The notes under the pieces are model-generated. The model saw only the letters and a program-made list of their open reading frames with translations. It searched no databases and was not told where the DNA came from. Shown here piece by piece: positions 27,500-36,316 of a DNA stretch of 64,000 nt. Location: positions 1 through 64,000 of the forward strand of contig CAMYAM010000008.1 in assembly GCA_947253875.1 (NCBI GenBank). Direction: 5' to 3'. Origin of the DNA: an uncultured Fastidiosipila sp. (GTDB lineage Bacteria; Bacillota; Clostridia; Saccharofermentanales; Fastidiosipilaceae). Position 1 is the first letter of the stretch. Each line of letters opens with the position of its first letter. The position numbers and the translations under genes were made by a program.

Positions 27500-29116
27500 A
27501 TGAAACACTGGTGGCAGGATGAAGTTTTTTACCAGATTTATCCTAAAAGTTACAAAGATACAAATGAAGACGGCATAGGAGATTTGCCTGGAATTATTGA
27601 GAAATTAGACTACCTCAAAGATTTAGGAATTGGTGCTATATGGTTATCTCCTATTTTCACATCACCACAAGCAGATAACGGTTATGACGTTGCTGACTAT
27701 GAGGACGTAGATCCTATGTTCGGAACACTTGAGGATCTTGATGAATTAATTGCAGAAGCTGATAAACGTGGTATTAAGATAGTTTTAGACCTAGTTTTGA
27801 ATCATACTTCAGATGAGCATTACTGGTTCCAAGAGGCTCTTAAAGGGAAAGATAATCCTTATCACGATTACTATATTTGGAGTGATAATGGACCAGATGA
27901 CTTACCTAATGATATTGAATCTGCATTCGGTGGTCCTACATGGAAGTACGTGCCACACCTAGAGCAATGGTACTATCATCACTATGATGTCAAGCAACCA
28001 GATCTAGACTGGACAAATCCAAAAATGCGTCAAGAAATTTACGCAATGATTAACCGCTGGATTGATAGAGGTGTCGGCGGTTTCAGATTAGATGTTATTG
28101 ATGAGATTGCCAAAGATATTCCAAACAAGGAAATCGTTAGATATCCAGAAATCTACGATCTAATAGAAGAATTATCCGCTAACTGTTTCCAAAGAGATGA
28201 TGTTGATGTTGTAACAGTCGGTGAGGTTTGGAGTGCCAATCCAGAACGTGCTAAACGTTGGAGCAAAGAAGATGGCTCTCTCCTATCAATGGTTTTCCAA
28301 CTAGAACATTCCCTACTGGACCAACGTGAAAACAAGTATGATCTCAAACCTTTAAACTTCTTAAAACTCAAGGAAACTTTCTCCAAATGGCAAACTGAAT
28401 TGCAGGAGCAAGGTTGGGGTTCATTAGTCTGGGAAAATCATGATCTTCCACGCGTCGTTTCTCGTTGGGGAAATGATAAAGAGTTAAGAACCGAATCTGC
28501 AAAAATGTTTGCAACACTCTACCTAGGCTTACGTGGTACTCCTTACATCTACCAAGGTCAAGAAATTGGTATGACTAACCATCACTGGAGAGATATTAGT
28601 AAGTATGATGACGTTGAGGCTATTAACTTATTTAACGAAAGAACTCAAAACGGTTATACGGAAGCTGAAGTTTACAACTCACTAGAAGTTAAAAGTCGAG
28701 ACAACGCCAGAACTCCAATGCAATGGGACGATAGCAAAAATGCTGGTTTCACTACTGGTACACCATGGATAGATGTTACTGATAACTATAAAGAAGTTAA
28801 TGTAGCTTCTGAATTAAAAGACCCTAATTCAATCTTCAATCATTACAAGAAATTGATTCAATTGCGTAAAGACAATGATGTTTTCCTAAATGGTTATTAT
28901 GAATTATTGCTTGCAGACGATGAGGAAGTATTCGCTTACAAACGTAGCACCGACGAGCAAGAATTATTAGTAATCTGCAACTTCTATGGAAATACAATAG
29001 AGCGTGAGCTAGAAGATCTCAAAGGAGATTCAGAACTAGTGTTAGCAAACTATGATATTGAAGATATTAATACATTGAAACCTTATGAGGCCAGAATGTA
29101 TTTGTTAAATAAATAG
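27500..29116 (+). CDS. dexB: GH13_31 oligo-1,6-glucosidase / dextran glucosidase, copy 1
   Basis: The 538-residue enzyme has all four GH13 regions: LNHTSDE with His102, GFRLDV with nucleophile Asp198, VGEVW with acid/base Glu242, and ENHD with Asp315. Val199 directly after the nucleophile is the residue associated with alpha-1,6 preference in oligo-1,6-glucosidase/DexB enzymes. It releases glucose from isomalto-oligosaccharides or dextran fragments in the cytoplasm. GGAGG precedes the ATG. It is divergent from the ROK gene with operator site 3 between them, and is followed by a paralogue. Confidence 0.87.
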   Translation: MKHWWQDEVFYQIYPKSYKDTNEDGIGDLPGIIEKLDYLKDLGIGAIWLSPIFTSPQADNGYDVADYEDVDPMFGTLEDLDELIAEADKRGIKIVLDLVLNHTSDEHYWFQEALKGKDNPYHDYYIWSDNGPDDLPNDIESAFGGPTWKYVPHLEQWYYHHYDVKQPDLDWTNPKMRQEIYAMINRWIDRGVGGFRLDVIDEIAKDIPNKEIVRYPEIYDLIEELSANCFQRDDVDVVTVGEVWSANPERAKRWSKEDGSLLSMVFQLEHSLLDQRENKYDLKPLNFLKLKETFSKWQTELQEQGWGSLVWENHDLPRVVSRWGNDKELRTESAKMFATLYLGLRGTPYIYQGQEIGMTNHHWRDISKYDDVEAINLFNERTQNGYTEAEVYNSLEVKSRDNARTPMQWDDSKNAGFTTGTPWIDVTDNYKEVNVASELKDPNSIFNHYKKLIQLRKDNDVFLNGYYELLLADDEEVFAYKRSTDEQELLVICNFYGNTIERELEDLKGDSELVLANYDIEDINTLKPYEARMYLLNK

Positions 29117-29147
29117 TAATTTAATCAGTTAAGTTTCATTATATTTT

Positions 29148-29178
29148 AAATCCAGTCTGAAATACGGCTGGATTTTTT
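29148..29178 (+). terminator. Intrinsic terminator after GH13 copy 1
   Basis: An 8-bp stem (AAATCCAG/CTGGATTT) is followed by a T run. It separates the two GH13 genes, so copy 2 likely has its own promoter. Confidence 0.75.
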
Positions 29179-29319
29179 ATTTTCAAGTAAGCTGTCTATT
29201 TAGCTTTTACAGCTAAACCAAAAGTCAAACAATTACACGACCTGTAACTCAAAAAAGTAAGTCTTTTTCTAAGAATTTAGCTAAAATGATAGCAACAAAT
29301 AAATTACGGAGGTCTTGCA

Positions 29320-30948
29320 ATGAAGCACTGGTGGCAAGAAACAGTCTTTTACCAAATATATCCAAAGAGTTTTAAAGACAGTAATGGAGATGGTATCGGT
29401 GATATACCTGGAATTATTAGTAAATTAGATTATCTGCAAAATTTAGGCATAGGCGGAATTTGGTTGTCCCCTATTTACACTTCTCCCCAAGCTGATAACG
29501 GCTATGATATTGCCAATTACGATGATGTCGACCCAATCTTTGGAGACATGAAGGATTTAAATAAATTAATATTCGAGGCAGAAAAACGTGACATAAGAAT
29601 TATTATGGACATGATTCTCAACTACACTTCAGATGAGAATCACTGGTTTCAAGAAGCCTTGAAGAGCAAAGATAACCCTTATCATGATTATTATATCTGG
29701 AGTGACAACGGACCAGATCAGATCCCTAATGACATTGAATCGTCTTTTGGTGGTCCATCTTGGACATATGTCCCACACTTAAAGCAATGGTATTACCATC
29801 ACTATAGCGTGAAGCAACCAGATCTTAACTGGAACAACCTGGATATGCGAAAAAATCTTTACGATGTTATTAATCGCTGGATTGATAGAGGGATAGCTGG
29901 TTTCAGGCTAGATGTTATTGATGAAATTGCCAAAGATATTCCAAATAAAGAAATCGTTAGATACCCTGAGATATATGATTTAATTGAAGAATTATCAGCG
30001 AATTGTTTCCAAGCAGAAAATCATAACAACAAAGATATATTTACAGTTGGAGAAGTTTGGAGTGCAAATCCTGAGCGTGCCAAACGTTGGAGCAATCCAG
30101 ATGGATCTCAATTATCAATGGTCTTCCAATTGGAGCATTCTCTATTAGACCAAGATCCTGCTGACAAATATGATATTGTTCCTCTCAATCTGTTAAAACT
30201 CAAACAAACAATGAGTAAATGGCAAACTGAACTTAGAGGCGAAGGCTGGAGCTCATTAGTTTGGGAAAATCACGACCTTCCACGTATTGTCTCTCGTTGG
30301 GGTAATGATAAAGATTATAGAGTTGAATCTGCCAAAATGTTCGCGACTCTCCTACTCGGTATGCAAGGTACTCCTTTCATATATCAGGGTCAGGAAATAG
30401 GTATGATAAATCACCATTGGCGTGATGCTGATAAATATAGAGATATTGAAGCTTTTAATTTGATTAATCAAAGAGACGCTAAAGGCAGAAGTTTGAAAGA
30501 TGTCTATGACGCTCTTGAGGCTAAATCTCGTGATAACGCTAGAACTCCAATGCAATGGGACGCAAGTGAAAATGCTGGTTTCACCAAGGGCACACCATGG
30601 ATAGACGTCACAGATAACTATAAAGAAGTTAATGTTGCATCAGAAGTAAATGATCCTAATTCAATCTTCAACCATTACAAAAAATTAATTCAATTACGTA
30701 AAGACAATGATATTTTCCTGAATGGTTATTATGAATTATTGCTTGCAGATGACGAGGAAGTATTTGCCTACAAACGTAGCACAGATGAACAAGAACTTTT
30801 AGTAATTTGTAATTTCTACGGCAATACAATAGAGCGTGAATTAGAAGAGCTAATTGATGACTCAAAATTGGCGTTAGCAAACTATGATGTTAAAGATATT
30901 AATACATTGAAGCCTTATGAAGCTAGAATGTATCTAAGAAATCTTTAG
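29320..30948 (+). CDS. GH13_31 alpha-glucosidase, copy 2 (region I His replaced by Tyr)
   Basis: The 542-residue paralogue keeps nucleophile Asp198 with Val199, acid/base Glu245 and Asp319 (ENHD). In region I, however, the strictly conserved His is Tyr102 (LNYTSDEN, codon TAC), where copy 1 has LNHTSDEH. This His contacts the substrate glucose at subsite -1 in GH13 enzymes, so activity or specificity should differ. The last 110 residues are almost identical to copy 1, whereas the middle differs more, suggesting duplication with later gene conversion. GGAGG precedes the ATG. No ROK operator is seen before it. Confidence 0.85.
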   Translation: MKHWWQETVFYQIYPKSFKDSNGDGIGDIPGIISKLDYLQNLGIGGIWLSPIYTSPQADNGYDIANYDDVDPIFGDMKDLNKLIFEAEKRDIRIIMDMILNYTSDENHWFQEALKSKDNPYHDYYIWSDNGPDQIPNDIESSFGGPSWTYVPHLKQWYYHHYSVKQPDLNWNNLDMRKNLYDVINRWIDRGIAGFRLDVIDEIAKDIPNKEIVRYPEIYDLIEELSANCFQAENHNNKDIFTVGEVWSANPERAKRWSNPDGSQLSMVFQLEHSLLDQDPADKYDIVPLNLLKLKQTMSKWQTELRGEGWSSLVWENHDLPRIVSRWGNDKDYRVESAKMFATLLLGMQGTPFIYQGQEIGMINHHWRDADKYRDIEAFNLINQRDAKGRSLKDVYDALEAKSRDNARTPMQWDASENAGFTKGTPWIDVTDNYKEVNVASEVNDPNSIFNHYKKLIQLRKDNDIFLNGYYELLLADDEEVFAYKRSTDEQELLVICNFYGNTIERELEELIDDSKLALANYDVKDINTLKPYEARMYLRNL

Positions 30949-30984
30949 GTTGCGTTTGATTTATTTAGTTCTCATATAAAGAAG

Positions 30985-31017
30985 AAGGTTAGGACATATA
31001 ATTAGCCTAACCTTTTT
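30985..31017 (+). terminator. Intrinsic terminator after GH13 copy 2
   Basis: A 9-bp stem (AAGGTTAGG/CCTAACCTT) is followed by five T residues. Confidence 0.85.
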
Positions 31018-31138
31018 CTGTTTTTAAACTATTTTTTTGCAAAAATTTATCTGAAGAGTATAATGTTTATCATTGATTTTACATTGAAAAAATTAATTGC
31101 CGTTTAGGCTAAACTCAAAAATCAAACAAAATTTATAT

Positions 31139-31212
31139 TGCCAATTAGTGTAATGGTAACACACCGGACTCTGACTCCGTACTTGTAGGTTCGAATCCTA
31201 CATTGGCAGCCA
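31139..31212 (+). tRNA. tRNA-Gln (anticodon CTG)
   Basis: A 74-base cloverleaf has a perfect 7-bp acceptor stem (TGCCAAT/ATTGGCA), a D arm GTGT...ACAC, an anticodon arm CCGGA-CTCTGAC-TCCGT with anticodon CTG, and a T arm GTAGG-TTCGAAT-CCTAC. Discriminator G and CCA are encoded. The only flaw is a C-T mismatch at the top of the anticodon stem. It reads CAG codons. Confidence 0.93.
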
Positions 31213-31216
31213 TTCC

Positions 31217-31254
31217 AAGACGACTTTCAGGATACATTCTGAGTCGTCTTTTTT
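31217..31254 (+). terminator. Terminator after tRNA-Gln
   Basis: A 9-bp stem (AAGACGACT/AGTCGTCTT) is followed by six T residues, four bases after the tRNA CCA end. Confidence 0.85.
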
Positions 31255-31282
31255 CATATCTTAAAAACTCCCTAAAAATACA

Positions 31283-31311
31283 TTGACTACTTTCCCACAC
31301 GGTGGTACTAT
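31283..31311 (+). promoter_or_regulatory. Promoter of the Xre regulator gene
   Basis: TTGACT (31283-31288), 17 bases, TACTAT (31306-31311). The -10 box is part of the first copy of a 16-bp direct repeat. Confidence 0.6.
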
Positions 31312-31340
31312 AAATGTAACATTAGTACTATAAATGTAAC
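31305..31340 (+). repeat. Two exact 16-bp direct repeats over the promoter (putative autoregulatory operator)
   Basis: GTACTATAAATGTAAC occurs at 31305-31320 and again at 31325-31340, a 20-bp period (about two helix turns). The repeats overlap the -10 box and the expected transcription start of the Xre gene. This is a typical place for autorepression, but the binder is inferred. Confidence 0.6.
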
Positions 31341-31365
31341 CATGGTAATAATTAAAGGAGTATCA

Positions 31366-31578
31366 ATGAATGAATTAAAAGTCGGAAATAGAATTGCTGA
31401 GTACAGGAAAGAAATGGGGCTTTCTCAGCACAATCTTGCAAAAGCAGTCGGTCTTAAAAGGCGATCGATTATGGCTTACGAAAACAAAACAATTAGTCCC
31501 ACAATTGAAACTGCTTATAAAATTTGTAAAGTTTTAGGCAGAGATATTAAGGAAGTTTTTATCTTTGATGAAGATTAG
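31366..31578 (+). CDS. Small Xre-family helix-turn-helix regulator
   Basis: The 70-residue protein is almost entirely an HTH_3 domain (LSQHNLAKAVGLKRRSIMAYENKTISP, about residues 20-46), ending in IKEVF, the common tail of small Cro/CI-like regulators. AAAGGAG lies five bases before ATG 31366; the longer upstream start is unlikely. The next gene begins 14 bases later, so the pair forms an operon. Direct repeats over the promoter suggest autorepression. Confidence 0.82.
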   Translation: MNELKVGNRIAEYRKEMGLSQHNLAKAVGLKRRSIMAYENKTISPTIETAYKICKVLGRDIKEVFIFDED

Positions 31579-31592
31579 AAAGAGGAAAATAA

Positions 31593-32015
31593 ATGAGTAA
31601 AATATTTACCACAAATTCTGAAATTATCCAAATGGTCCAAGAAAACTTTGGTCATACGGAAAATTATCTTGTAGCAATGAAGCATAATGACTTCAAAAAA
31701 GATTTATTAAAATGGTTCATCAACAGACTTTATTACGCTATGGATAGTAGCAGACAATTTATCTTGTATTTTGATCATCAAGGAGTACACGAAAAAGAAT
31801 TTAGTCTTACAGATAAATCTAAATTTTTGCTAATTCCTTGGAACGAGATTGATGAGTTTGATATAAATGATAAAGGTAATAAAATCATTATTAATATAAA
31901 TCATCTTGGCAAAAAATATTCTTATGTAGTTGAATTCAATAACTACTTACTAAAAGGTAATCGTGAAAGATTTGCGCATTTAGAAAAGAAAAAATTTTTC
32001 AGAGAGCGTTTATAA
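31593..32015 (+). CDS. Uncharacterised protein in operon with the Xre regulator
   Basis: I do not recognise this 140-residue protein with confidence. It has no signal peptide or clear membrane helix. It shows an amphipathic N-terminal half (residues 1-60), then alternating hydrophobic strands such as FILYFD, FLLIPWNEIDEFD, IIINI and YSYVVEF, ending in a basic helix. This resembles a PH-like or YcxB-type beta domain, only as a guess. GAGG precedes the ATG. It follows a tRNA and an Xre regulator, a context common for small accessory modules. Confidence 0.6.
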   Translation: MSKIFTTNSEIIQMVQENFGHTENYLVAMKHNDFKKDLLKWFINRLYYAMDSSRQFILYFDHQGVHEKEFSLTDKSKFLLIPWNEIDEFDINDKGNKIIININHLGKKYSYVVEFNNYLLKGNRERFAHLEKKKFFRERL

Positions 32016-32049
32016 GTATTAAAATTTTTCGAAAAACAAATGTTGAAAG

Positions 32050-32079
32050 TGCCATTACTATCCCAGTAATGGCATTTTT
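32050..32079 (+). terminator. Terminator of the Xre operon
   Basis: A perfect 10-bp stem (TGCCATTACT/AGTAATGGCA) with a 5-base loop is followed by five T residues. Confidence 0.88.
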
Positions 32080-32135
32080 CTATTACACTTTCCATCAAGT
32101 GCCACTATTCTTTAACTCCAAATTGCAACTTAACA

Positions 32136-32702
32136 TCAATCTTCAACGAAACCCACAGAGAATCTTTTCTTAAACTCTCTAGGCTCGCTAATACTTGTTT
32201 CTTCTGCAGAGTATCCCAAAACTAGTGAACCCACTGCTTTGTAACCTTCAGGTAAGTTAATAGCCGTTTTAACTTCAGCATTATCCTGAGTAGACCTTAT
32301 TGCACCCCAAATATAACAGGCTCCTAAGCCCAAAACCTCCGCTGCCAATACCATGTTATGAATTATCATGCCAGCACTGGCATATTCTGCATTTCCAATT
32401 GTATCTCCATTAGGTCTGACTGCTACAACAATTAGGATTGGGGCATTATATAAAGGATGCACCTCTCTCCCACTAACTTCACTTACACCTTTTTCTATGA
32501 TTTCTTTAACCTTATTCGAATTAATAACTTGAATGTGATAGTTCTCAAACTTTCCTAAAGCCACCGGACTTGTGTGTGCTGCGGCAATAACCTCGTTTAA
32601 TATCTCCTTAGGTATAGGTGAATTAGAATAAGCTCTAACTGATCTTCTTTCGTACAAAATTTTCAACTCTTTATTTCTAATATCATTTAACTTCTCTATC
32701 AT
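32136..32702 (-). CDS. Nitroreductase family protein
   Basis: The 188-residue flavoprotein begins with YERRSVRAYSNSPIPKE, the Arg-rich FMN-binding start of nitroreductases. It contains SAGMIIHNMVLAAEVLGLGACYIWGA and ends with a typical LGYSAEE segment. Such enzymes reduce nitroaromatics, quinones or flavins with NAD(P)H; the physiological substrate is not predictable. GGAGG precedes the ATG. It is transcribed alone, divergent from the next gene. Confidence 0.83.
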   Translation of the reverse strand: MIEKLNDIRNKELKILYERRSVRAYSNSPIPKEILNEVIAAAHTSPVALGKFENYHIQVINSNKVKEIIEKGVSEVSGREVHPLYNAPILIVVAVRPNGDTIGNAEYASAGMIIHNMVLAAEVLGLGACYIWGAIRSTQDNAEVKTAINLPEGYKAVGSLVLGYSAEETSISEPREFKKRFSVGFVED

Positions 32703-32854
32703 ATTTGCCTCCTATTATTTCCAATATCATTTCAAACCATCATTTACAAAATCCCCACCTCTACTAAGTATATTCTAACAAGAAATCTTTAAAACATTCT
32801 GCAAACATCGACACTTGCAAGCTTTGGTGCCTTTAATTGAGCACTGATTAAGAG

Positions 32855-32860
32855 TATAAT
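32855..32860 (+). promoter_or_regulatory. -10 box upstream of the DapB-like dehydrogenase gene
   Basis: TATAAT lies 35 bases before the start; TTTAAT, 17 bases further upstream, is a weak -35. Confidence 0.4.
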
Positions 32861-32894
32861 TAACTTGTAAATCTAATTTTCTAAGGAGGATTTT

Positions 32895-33977
32895 ATGGAC
32901 AGAAAAATTAAAGTCGCACAATATGGTTGCGGTAAGATGAGTAAATACCTTATGCGCTATGTACAAGAAAAAGGTGCAGAACTAGTAGGAGCATTCGACA
33001 TGAATCCAGCTCTAGTTGGTAAAGATATCTCCGAAATAACAGGCGGAGCTGAAACAGGAATTAAAATTCAAAGTGCTGATGAATTTGATTCAGCCTTGAA
33101 AGAACTAAAACCAGATGTATGTATAGTCGCAACAAGATCAACAGTTGAAGAAATTTCTGAAGCATTCAGAACTTGTGCCAAGAACTCTGTCAATGCTATC
33201 AGTACTTGTGAAGAGGCAATCTATCCTTGGAATTCATCAGCTGAGTTGACTGCAGAATTAGATAAACTTGCAAAAGAGCATAACGTTACCCTATCCGGAA
33301 GTGGTTATCCTGATATGTATTGGGGTGTAATGGTCGATACAATTGCTGGTTCATTGCACACTCTAAACAAAATCAAAGGTGTAAGTAGTTATAACGTAGA
33401 AGACTACGGAATCGCTTTAGCAGAAGGTCACGGTGCCGGATTATCTATTGAAGACTTCGAACATCAAATCGGTCAATACAACGATCTAGGATATGAAGAA
33501 ACTCTAAAAGCAATCAATGAGGGTAAAGTTGTTCCGTCATACATGTGGAATCAAAATGGTTGGTTATGCGATAGATTTGGTTTAACCATAAAATCACAAA
33601 CCCAAAAATGTGTACCAGTAACTCACCCAGAAGATCTTGAGTCCTCTACCCTTGGTCTCACTGTTAAAGCTGGATACGCAACTGGTATGGAAGCTATCGT
33701 TACAACAGAAACTGAAGAAGGCATCACAATCGAAACACATAACCTTGGTTATGTCTATGGTCCTGAAGACTTTGATATGAACACCTGGACGTTCGAAGGT
33801 GAGCCAGATGTCGAAGTTGTTGTAGATAAACCTGACACAGTTAAATTAACCTGTGCAAACCTAGTCAATAGGATTCCTGCACTAATTGATGCTGAAGCCG
33901 GTTATGTTACAACCGATAAACTCCCTAACAATCGTTACATCGTCAAAGACATGCACGAGTACGTAAAAAGCAAATAA
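32895..33977 (+). CDS. NAD(P)-binding amino-acid dehydrogenase, DapB/diaminopentanoate dehydrogenase-like
   Basis: The 360-residue cytoplasmic protein has an N-terminal Rossmann fold (VAQYGCGKMSKYL) and a DapB-like topology. Features such as CEEAIYPW, SGSGYPDMYWG and a C-terminal NRIPALIDAEAGY match the 2,4-diaminopentanoate dehydrogenase/DapB-like group of anaerobic Firmicutes. That enzyme acts in ornithine fermentation, but no other ornithine pathway gene is seen, so the reaction stays open. AAGGAGG precedes the ATG. A hairpin follows. Confidence 0.65.
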   Translation: MDRKIKVAQYGCGKMSKYLMRYVQEKGAELVGAFDMNPALVGKDISEITGGAETGIKIQSADEFDSALKELKPDVCIVATRSTVEEISEAFRTCAKNSVNAISTCEEAIYPWNSSAELTAELDKLAKEHNVTLSGSGYPDMYWGVMVDTIAGSLHTLNKIKGVSSYNVEDYGIALAEGHGAGLSIEDFEHQIGQYNDLGYEETLKAINEGKVVPSYMWNQNGWLCDRFGLTIKSQTQKCVPVTHPEDLESSTLGLTVKAGYATGMEAIVTTETEEGITIETHNLGYVYGPEDFDMNTWTFEGEPDVEVVVDKPDTVKLTCANLVNRIPALIDAEAGYVTTDKLPNNRYIVKDMHEYVKSK

Positions 33978-34005
33978 GCTTTAATCAACTAAAGTCAAAA
34001 GCAAA

Positions 34006-34037
34006 TTCCTTGCAGTACAACTTAATACTGCAAGGAA
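34006..34037 (+). terminator. Hairpin after the DapB-like gene
   Basis: A perfect 12-bp stem (TTCCTTGCAGTA/TACTGCAAGGAA) with an 8-base loop is followed only by AATTTAT, so termination may be partial, with read-through into the next oxidoreductase gene. Confidence 0.6.
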
Positions 34038-34061
34038 AATTTATATCTACGAGGTGAGTTA

Positions 34062-35099
34062 ATGAAAATCAAAGAAAAAGATAAAGTTAAAAATAATAAA
34101 ATCTGGAACTGGGGTATATTTGGTCCAGCAGGAATAGCCAGAGCTTTTGCCGAAGGATTAAAAGTTTTAGACAATGCCAATATTTTCGCAGTTGCTTCAC
34201 GTAGCGAAGAACGTTCTAGAAATTTTGCAGAAAGTTTCCCAGTCGAGAAAGTCTATTCTTCTTATGAAGAAGCATTACAAGATGAAAACCTTGAAATATG
34301 TTATATCGCTAATCTAAACAACGCTCACTACCCACTAGCCAAAGCCTGTCTTGAAGCAGGGAAACATGTCTTAGTTGAGAAACCTAGTTGTTTAAATTCT
34401 AAGATGCTTCGAGAATTAGTAGAGCTGGCTCAAGTCAAAAATCTATTTTTCATGGAAGCGATGTGGACCAAATTTTTGCCCACTACACAAAAGGTTAATG
34501 AGTGGATTACAGACGGTAAAATTGGAGAAATCTCAAGCCTAGAGTGTAGTTTCGGTTTTTCTAGTGGTCTAGATCCAAAATCTAGAGTTGTAGCCTTAAA
34601 CAAAGGTGGCAGTGCTCTACTAGACCTCGGTGTATATACTGTATCGTATGCAGATATGCTCTTCCCTGGTTTTCCAGAATTTATACGCTATAACGCCAGC
34701 ACAACAGCAGATAACGTTGACATTACTGGAGCAGGTTCTTTAATATACAAAAATAATAAAGTTGCATCATTTATAGTATCTGTAGCTAATCAATTAACCA
34801 ACTACGCTAAAATCACAGGAAGTAAAGGAAGTATTTATGTGAGTAACTTCATGTCACCTATTGCAGCATCTTTATACGAAGGTATTAGTACAAATCCTAA
34901 AGATAATAATTTATTAGAAACTCATGTGCAAAATAATCTCGCAAATGGTTACGAATATGAAGCCATGCATGTCATGGAATGTTTGGACAAAGGTATAATA
35001 GAGAGTCCAATACATACATGGGCGGATAACCTTAACGTATTAAAGATAATGGATAAAATGCGTGAGGATATATCTCTGGTATATCCTGAAGAAAGATAA
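34062..35099 (+). CDS. Gfo/Idh/MocA family oxidoreductase
   Basis: The 345-residue enzyme has a Rossmann start (WGIFGPAGIARAF), the family HVLVEKPS motif with the conserved Lys, and the C-terminal alpha/beta domain (GGSALLDLGVY). It matches the dihydrodiol dehydrogenase-like branch acting on sugars or inositols with NAD(P). GAGGTGAG precedes the ATG. It lies 84 bases after the DapB-like gene and is followed by a bidirectional terminator. Substrate unknown. Confidence 0.82.
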   Translation: MKIKEKDKVKNNKIWNWGIFGPAGIARAFAEGLKVLDNANIFAVASRSEERSRNFAESFPVEKVYSSYEEALQDENLEICYIANLNNAHYPLAKACLEAGKHVLVEKPSCLNSKMLRELVELAQVKNLFFMEAMWTKFLPTTQKVNEWITDGKIGEISSLECSFGFSSGLDPKSRVVALNKGGSALLDLGVYTVSYADMLFPGFPEFIRYNASTTADNVDITGAGSLIYKNNKVASFIVSVANQLTNYAKITGSKGSIYVSNFMSPIAASLYEGISTNPKDNNLLETHVQNNLANGYEYEAMHVMECLDKGIIESPIHTWADNLNVLKIMDKMREDISLVYPEER

Positions 35100-35130
35100 A
35101 GTAATTAATAATTCAAATAGATTTCAAACG

Positions 35131-35162
35131 AAAAAGGCAATTCATTATAAAATTGCCTTTTT
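35131..35162. terminator. Bidirectional terminator
   Basis: A 12-bp stem (AAAAAGGCAATT/AATTGCCTTTTT) gives T runs on both strands, ending the oxidoreductase gene and the convergent membrane protein gene. Confidence 0.88.
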
Positions 35163-35184
35163 ACACTAATTAAAAATATACAAA

Positions 35185-36036
35185 CTAAATATTCAGCAAT
35201 ATCATACTAAATAGAGCAATTGTAAATGCTGGTGGGTCAATATGTGACTCAACATCAGTATTAAATAATCTTGCTAAAATATCTGCTGTTAACCAAGCTA
35301 GTGGACCAAAAATTGCTGCAATCCAGATGTTAGGGATTACGCCAAATGCAAAAGCTGCAACCATACTCACGTGGTGATTAGCTGGTATAGGAACACCAAA
35401 CATACCAAATGCTAGAACTAAACCACCAAGTAGGAAACCAAATGTAGGCACACCAGTAATTTCAACAAAATATGTCATTCCTAAGGCTATCGCATAAGCA
35501 GCTAGCAAATGGAATGCTGTTTGGTTTAAATTGTAATTTAGTCTTTCAGATAACTTGAAGTTCTTACCTAAGATACCAGAGTCATCAAATACAAGTCGAC
35601 CAATAAAAGCTACGATAATCAAAGCAAGTGCAGGACTATCTACTTTAAATGGAGCATAATTTTTCAACAAGATACATAGAGCTTGACTTAACATTGCAAA
35701 AGCTCCACCAACTAGTAATGTTGGGAAGTCACCTGTTGTTGCCAATGGAGCAACAATATTATTGCCTGGCAACACCATATCTGCTGGAACTAATTTCTTT
35801 CTACTCTTCATGCCGTAGTATGATGCAGCTGCAACACCACCTGCAAAGGCAATCTGAGGTGTAAAAACTGGACCAAGAGCAACATTTGTAATAAAGTCCA
35901 TATTACCTGTTGCCACAAAGATACCTACACCAATTAATCCCAAGGCTCCACAGAAAACAAACGAGGCAATACTACCAACATAAGCTCCGAAAATTCCACC
36001 AAAGAACGCTAAAACTATTTCTATTAAAAATGACAT
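35185..36036 (-). CDS. Uncharacterised multi-pass membrane protein
   Basis: The 283-residue protein is strongly hydrophobic, with about eight predicted membrane helices rich in Gly, Ala and Phe, and short loops such as MKSRKKLVPADMVLPGNN and FDDSGILGKNFKLSERLN. A conserved-looking VPIPANHHVSM segment precedes the last helices. I do not recognise the family; a transporter role is possible but unproven. GGGAGG precedes the ATG. Confidence 0.65.
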   Translation of the reverse strand: MSFLIEIVLAFFGGIFGAYVGSIASFVFCGALGLIGVGIFVATGNMDFITNVALGPVFTPQIAFAGGVAAASYYGMKSRKKLVPADMVLPGNNIVAPLATTGDFPTLLVGGAFAMLSQALCILLKNYAPFKVDSPALALIIVAFIGRLVFDDSGILGKNFKLSERLNYNLNQTAFHLLAAYAIALGMTYFVEITGVPTFGFLLGGLVLAFGMFGVPIPANHHVSMVAAFAFGVIPNIWIAAIFGPLAWLTADILARLFNTDVESHIDPPAFTIALFSMILLNI

Positions 36037-36316
36037 TCTATTTCCTCCCGAATAGTCAAAAAAAATTCTAATATAATATATATTATTTTATTTAATTTTG
36101 CTTTAATTTTTTATTTTTTAGATTTAATTTGCCTTTTCATATAGATTTTGTATTTTATTTCTAGATTGAATTTTTGTTTTATCTTGTCTTTTCACAGTTA
36201 TAAAATTTTATAGTTTCATAATTTTATATTTTCATAAAACTTCACAGCTTCTTTATTAACATCACAATTAATAATTAAAGTTATAATGTACTTATAAATC
36301 ACAAGGAGGTTTACTA
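36037..36316. other. AT-rich divergent spacer
   Basis: This 280-base spacer is more than 80 percent A+T, with repeated TTTTAT/TTTCATA stretches. It probably holds divergent promoters; TATAAT at 36282-36287 fits the DJ-1-like gene. No ORF, RNA or clear repeat was found. Confidence 0.4.

Noticed and set aside
31139..32079. Genomic island integrated at tRNA-Gln
   Set aside because: No integrase, no repeat of the tRNA 3' end and no clear base-composition change; only a suggestive neighbourhood.
36057..36250. AT-rich stretch as a replication origin or matrix-like element
   Set aside because: No DnaA boxes, iterons or replication gene nearby; it is probably only an AT-rich promoter spacer.
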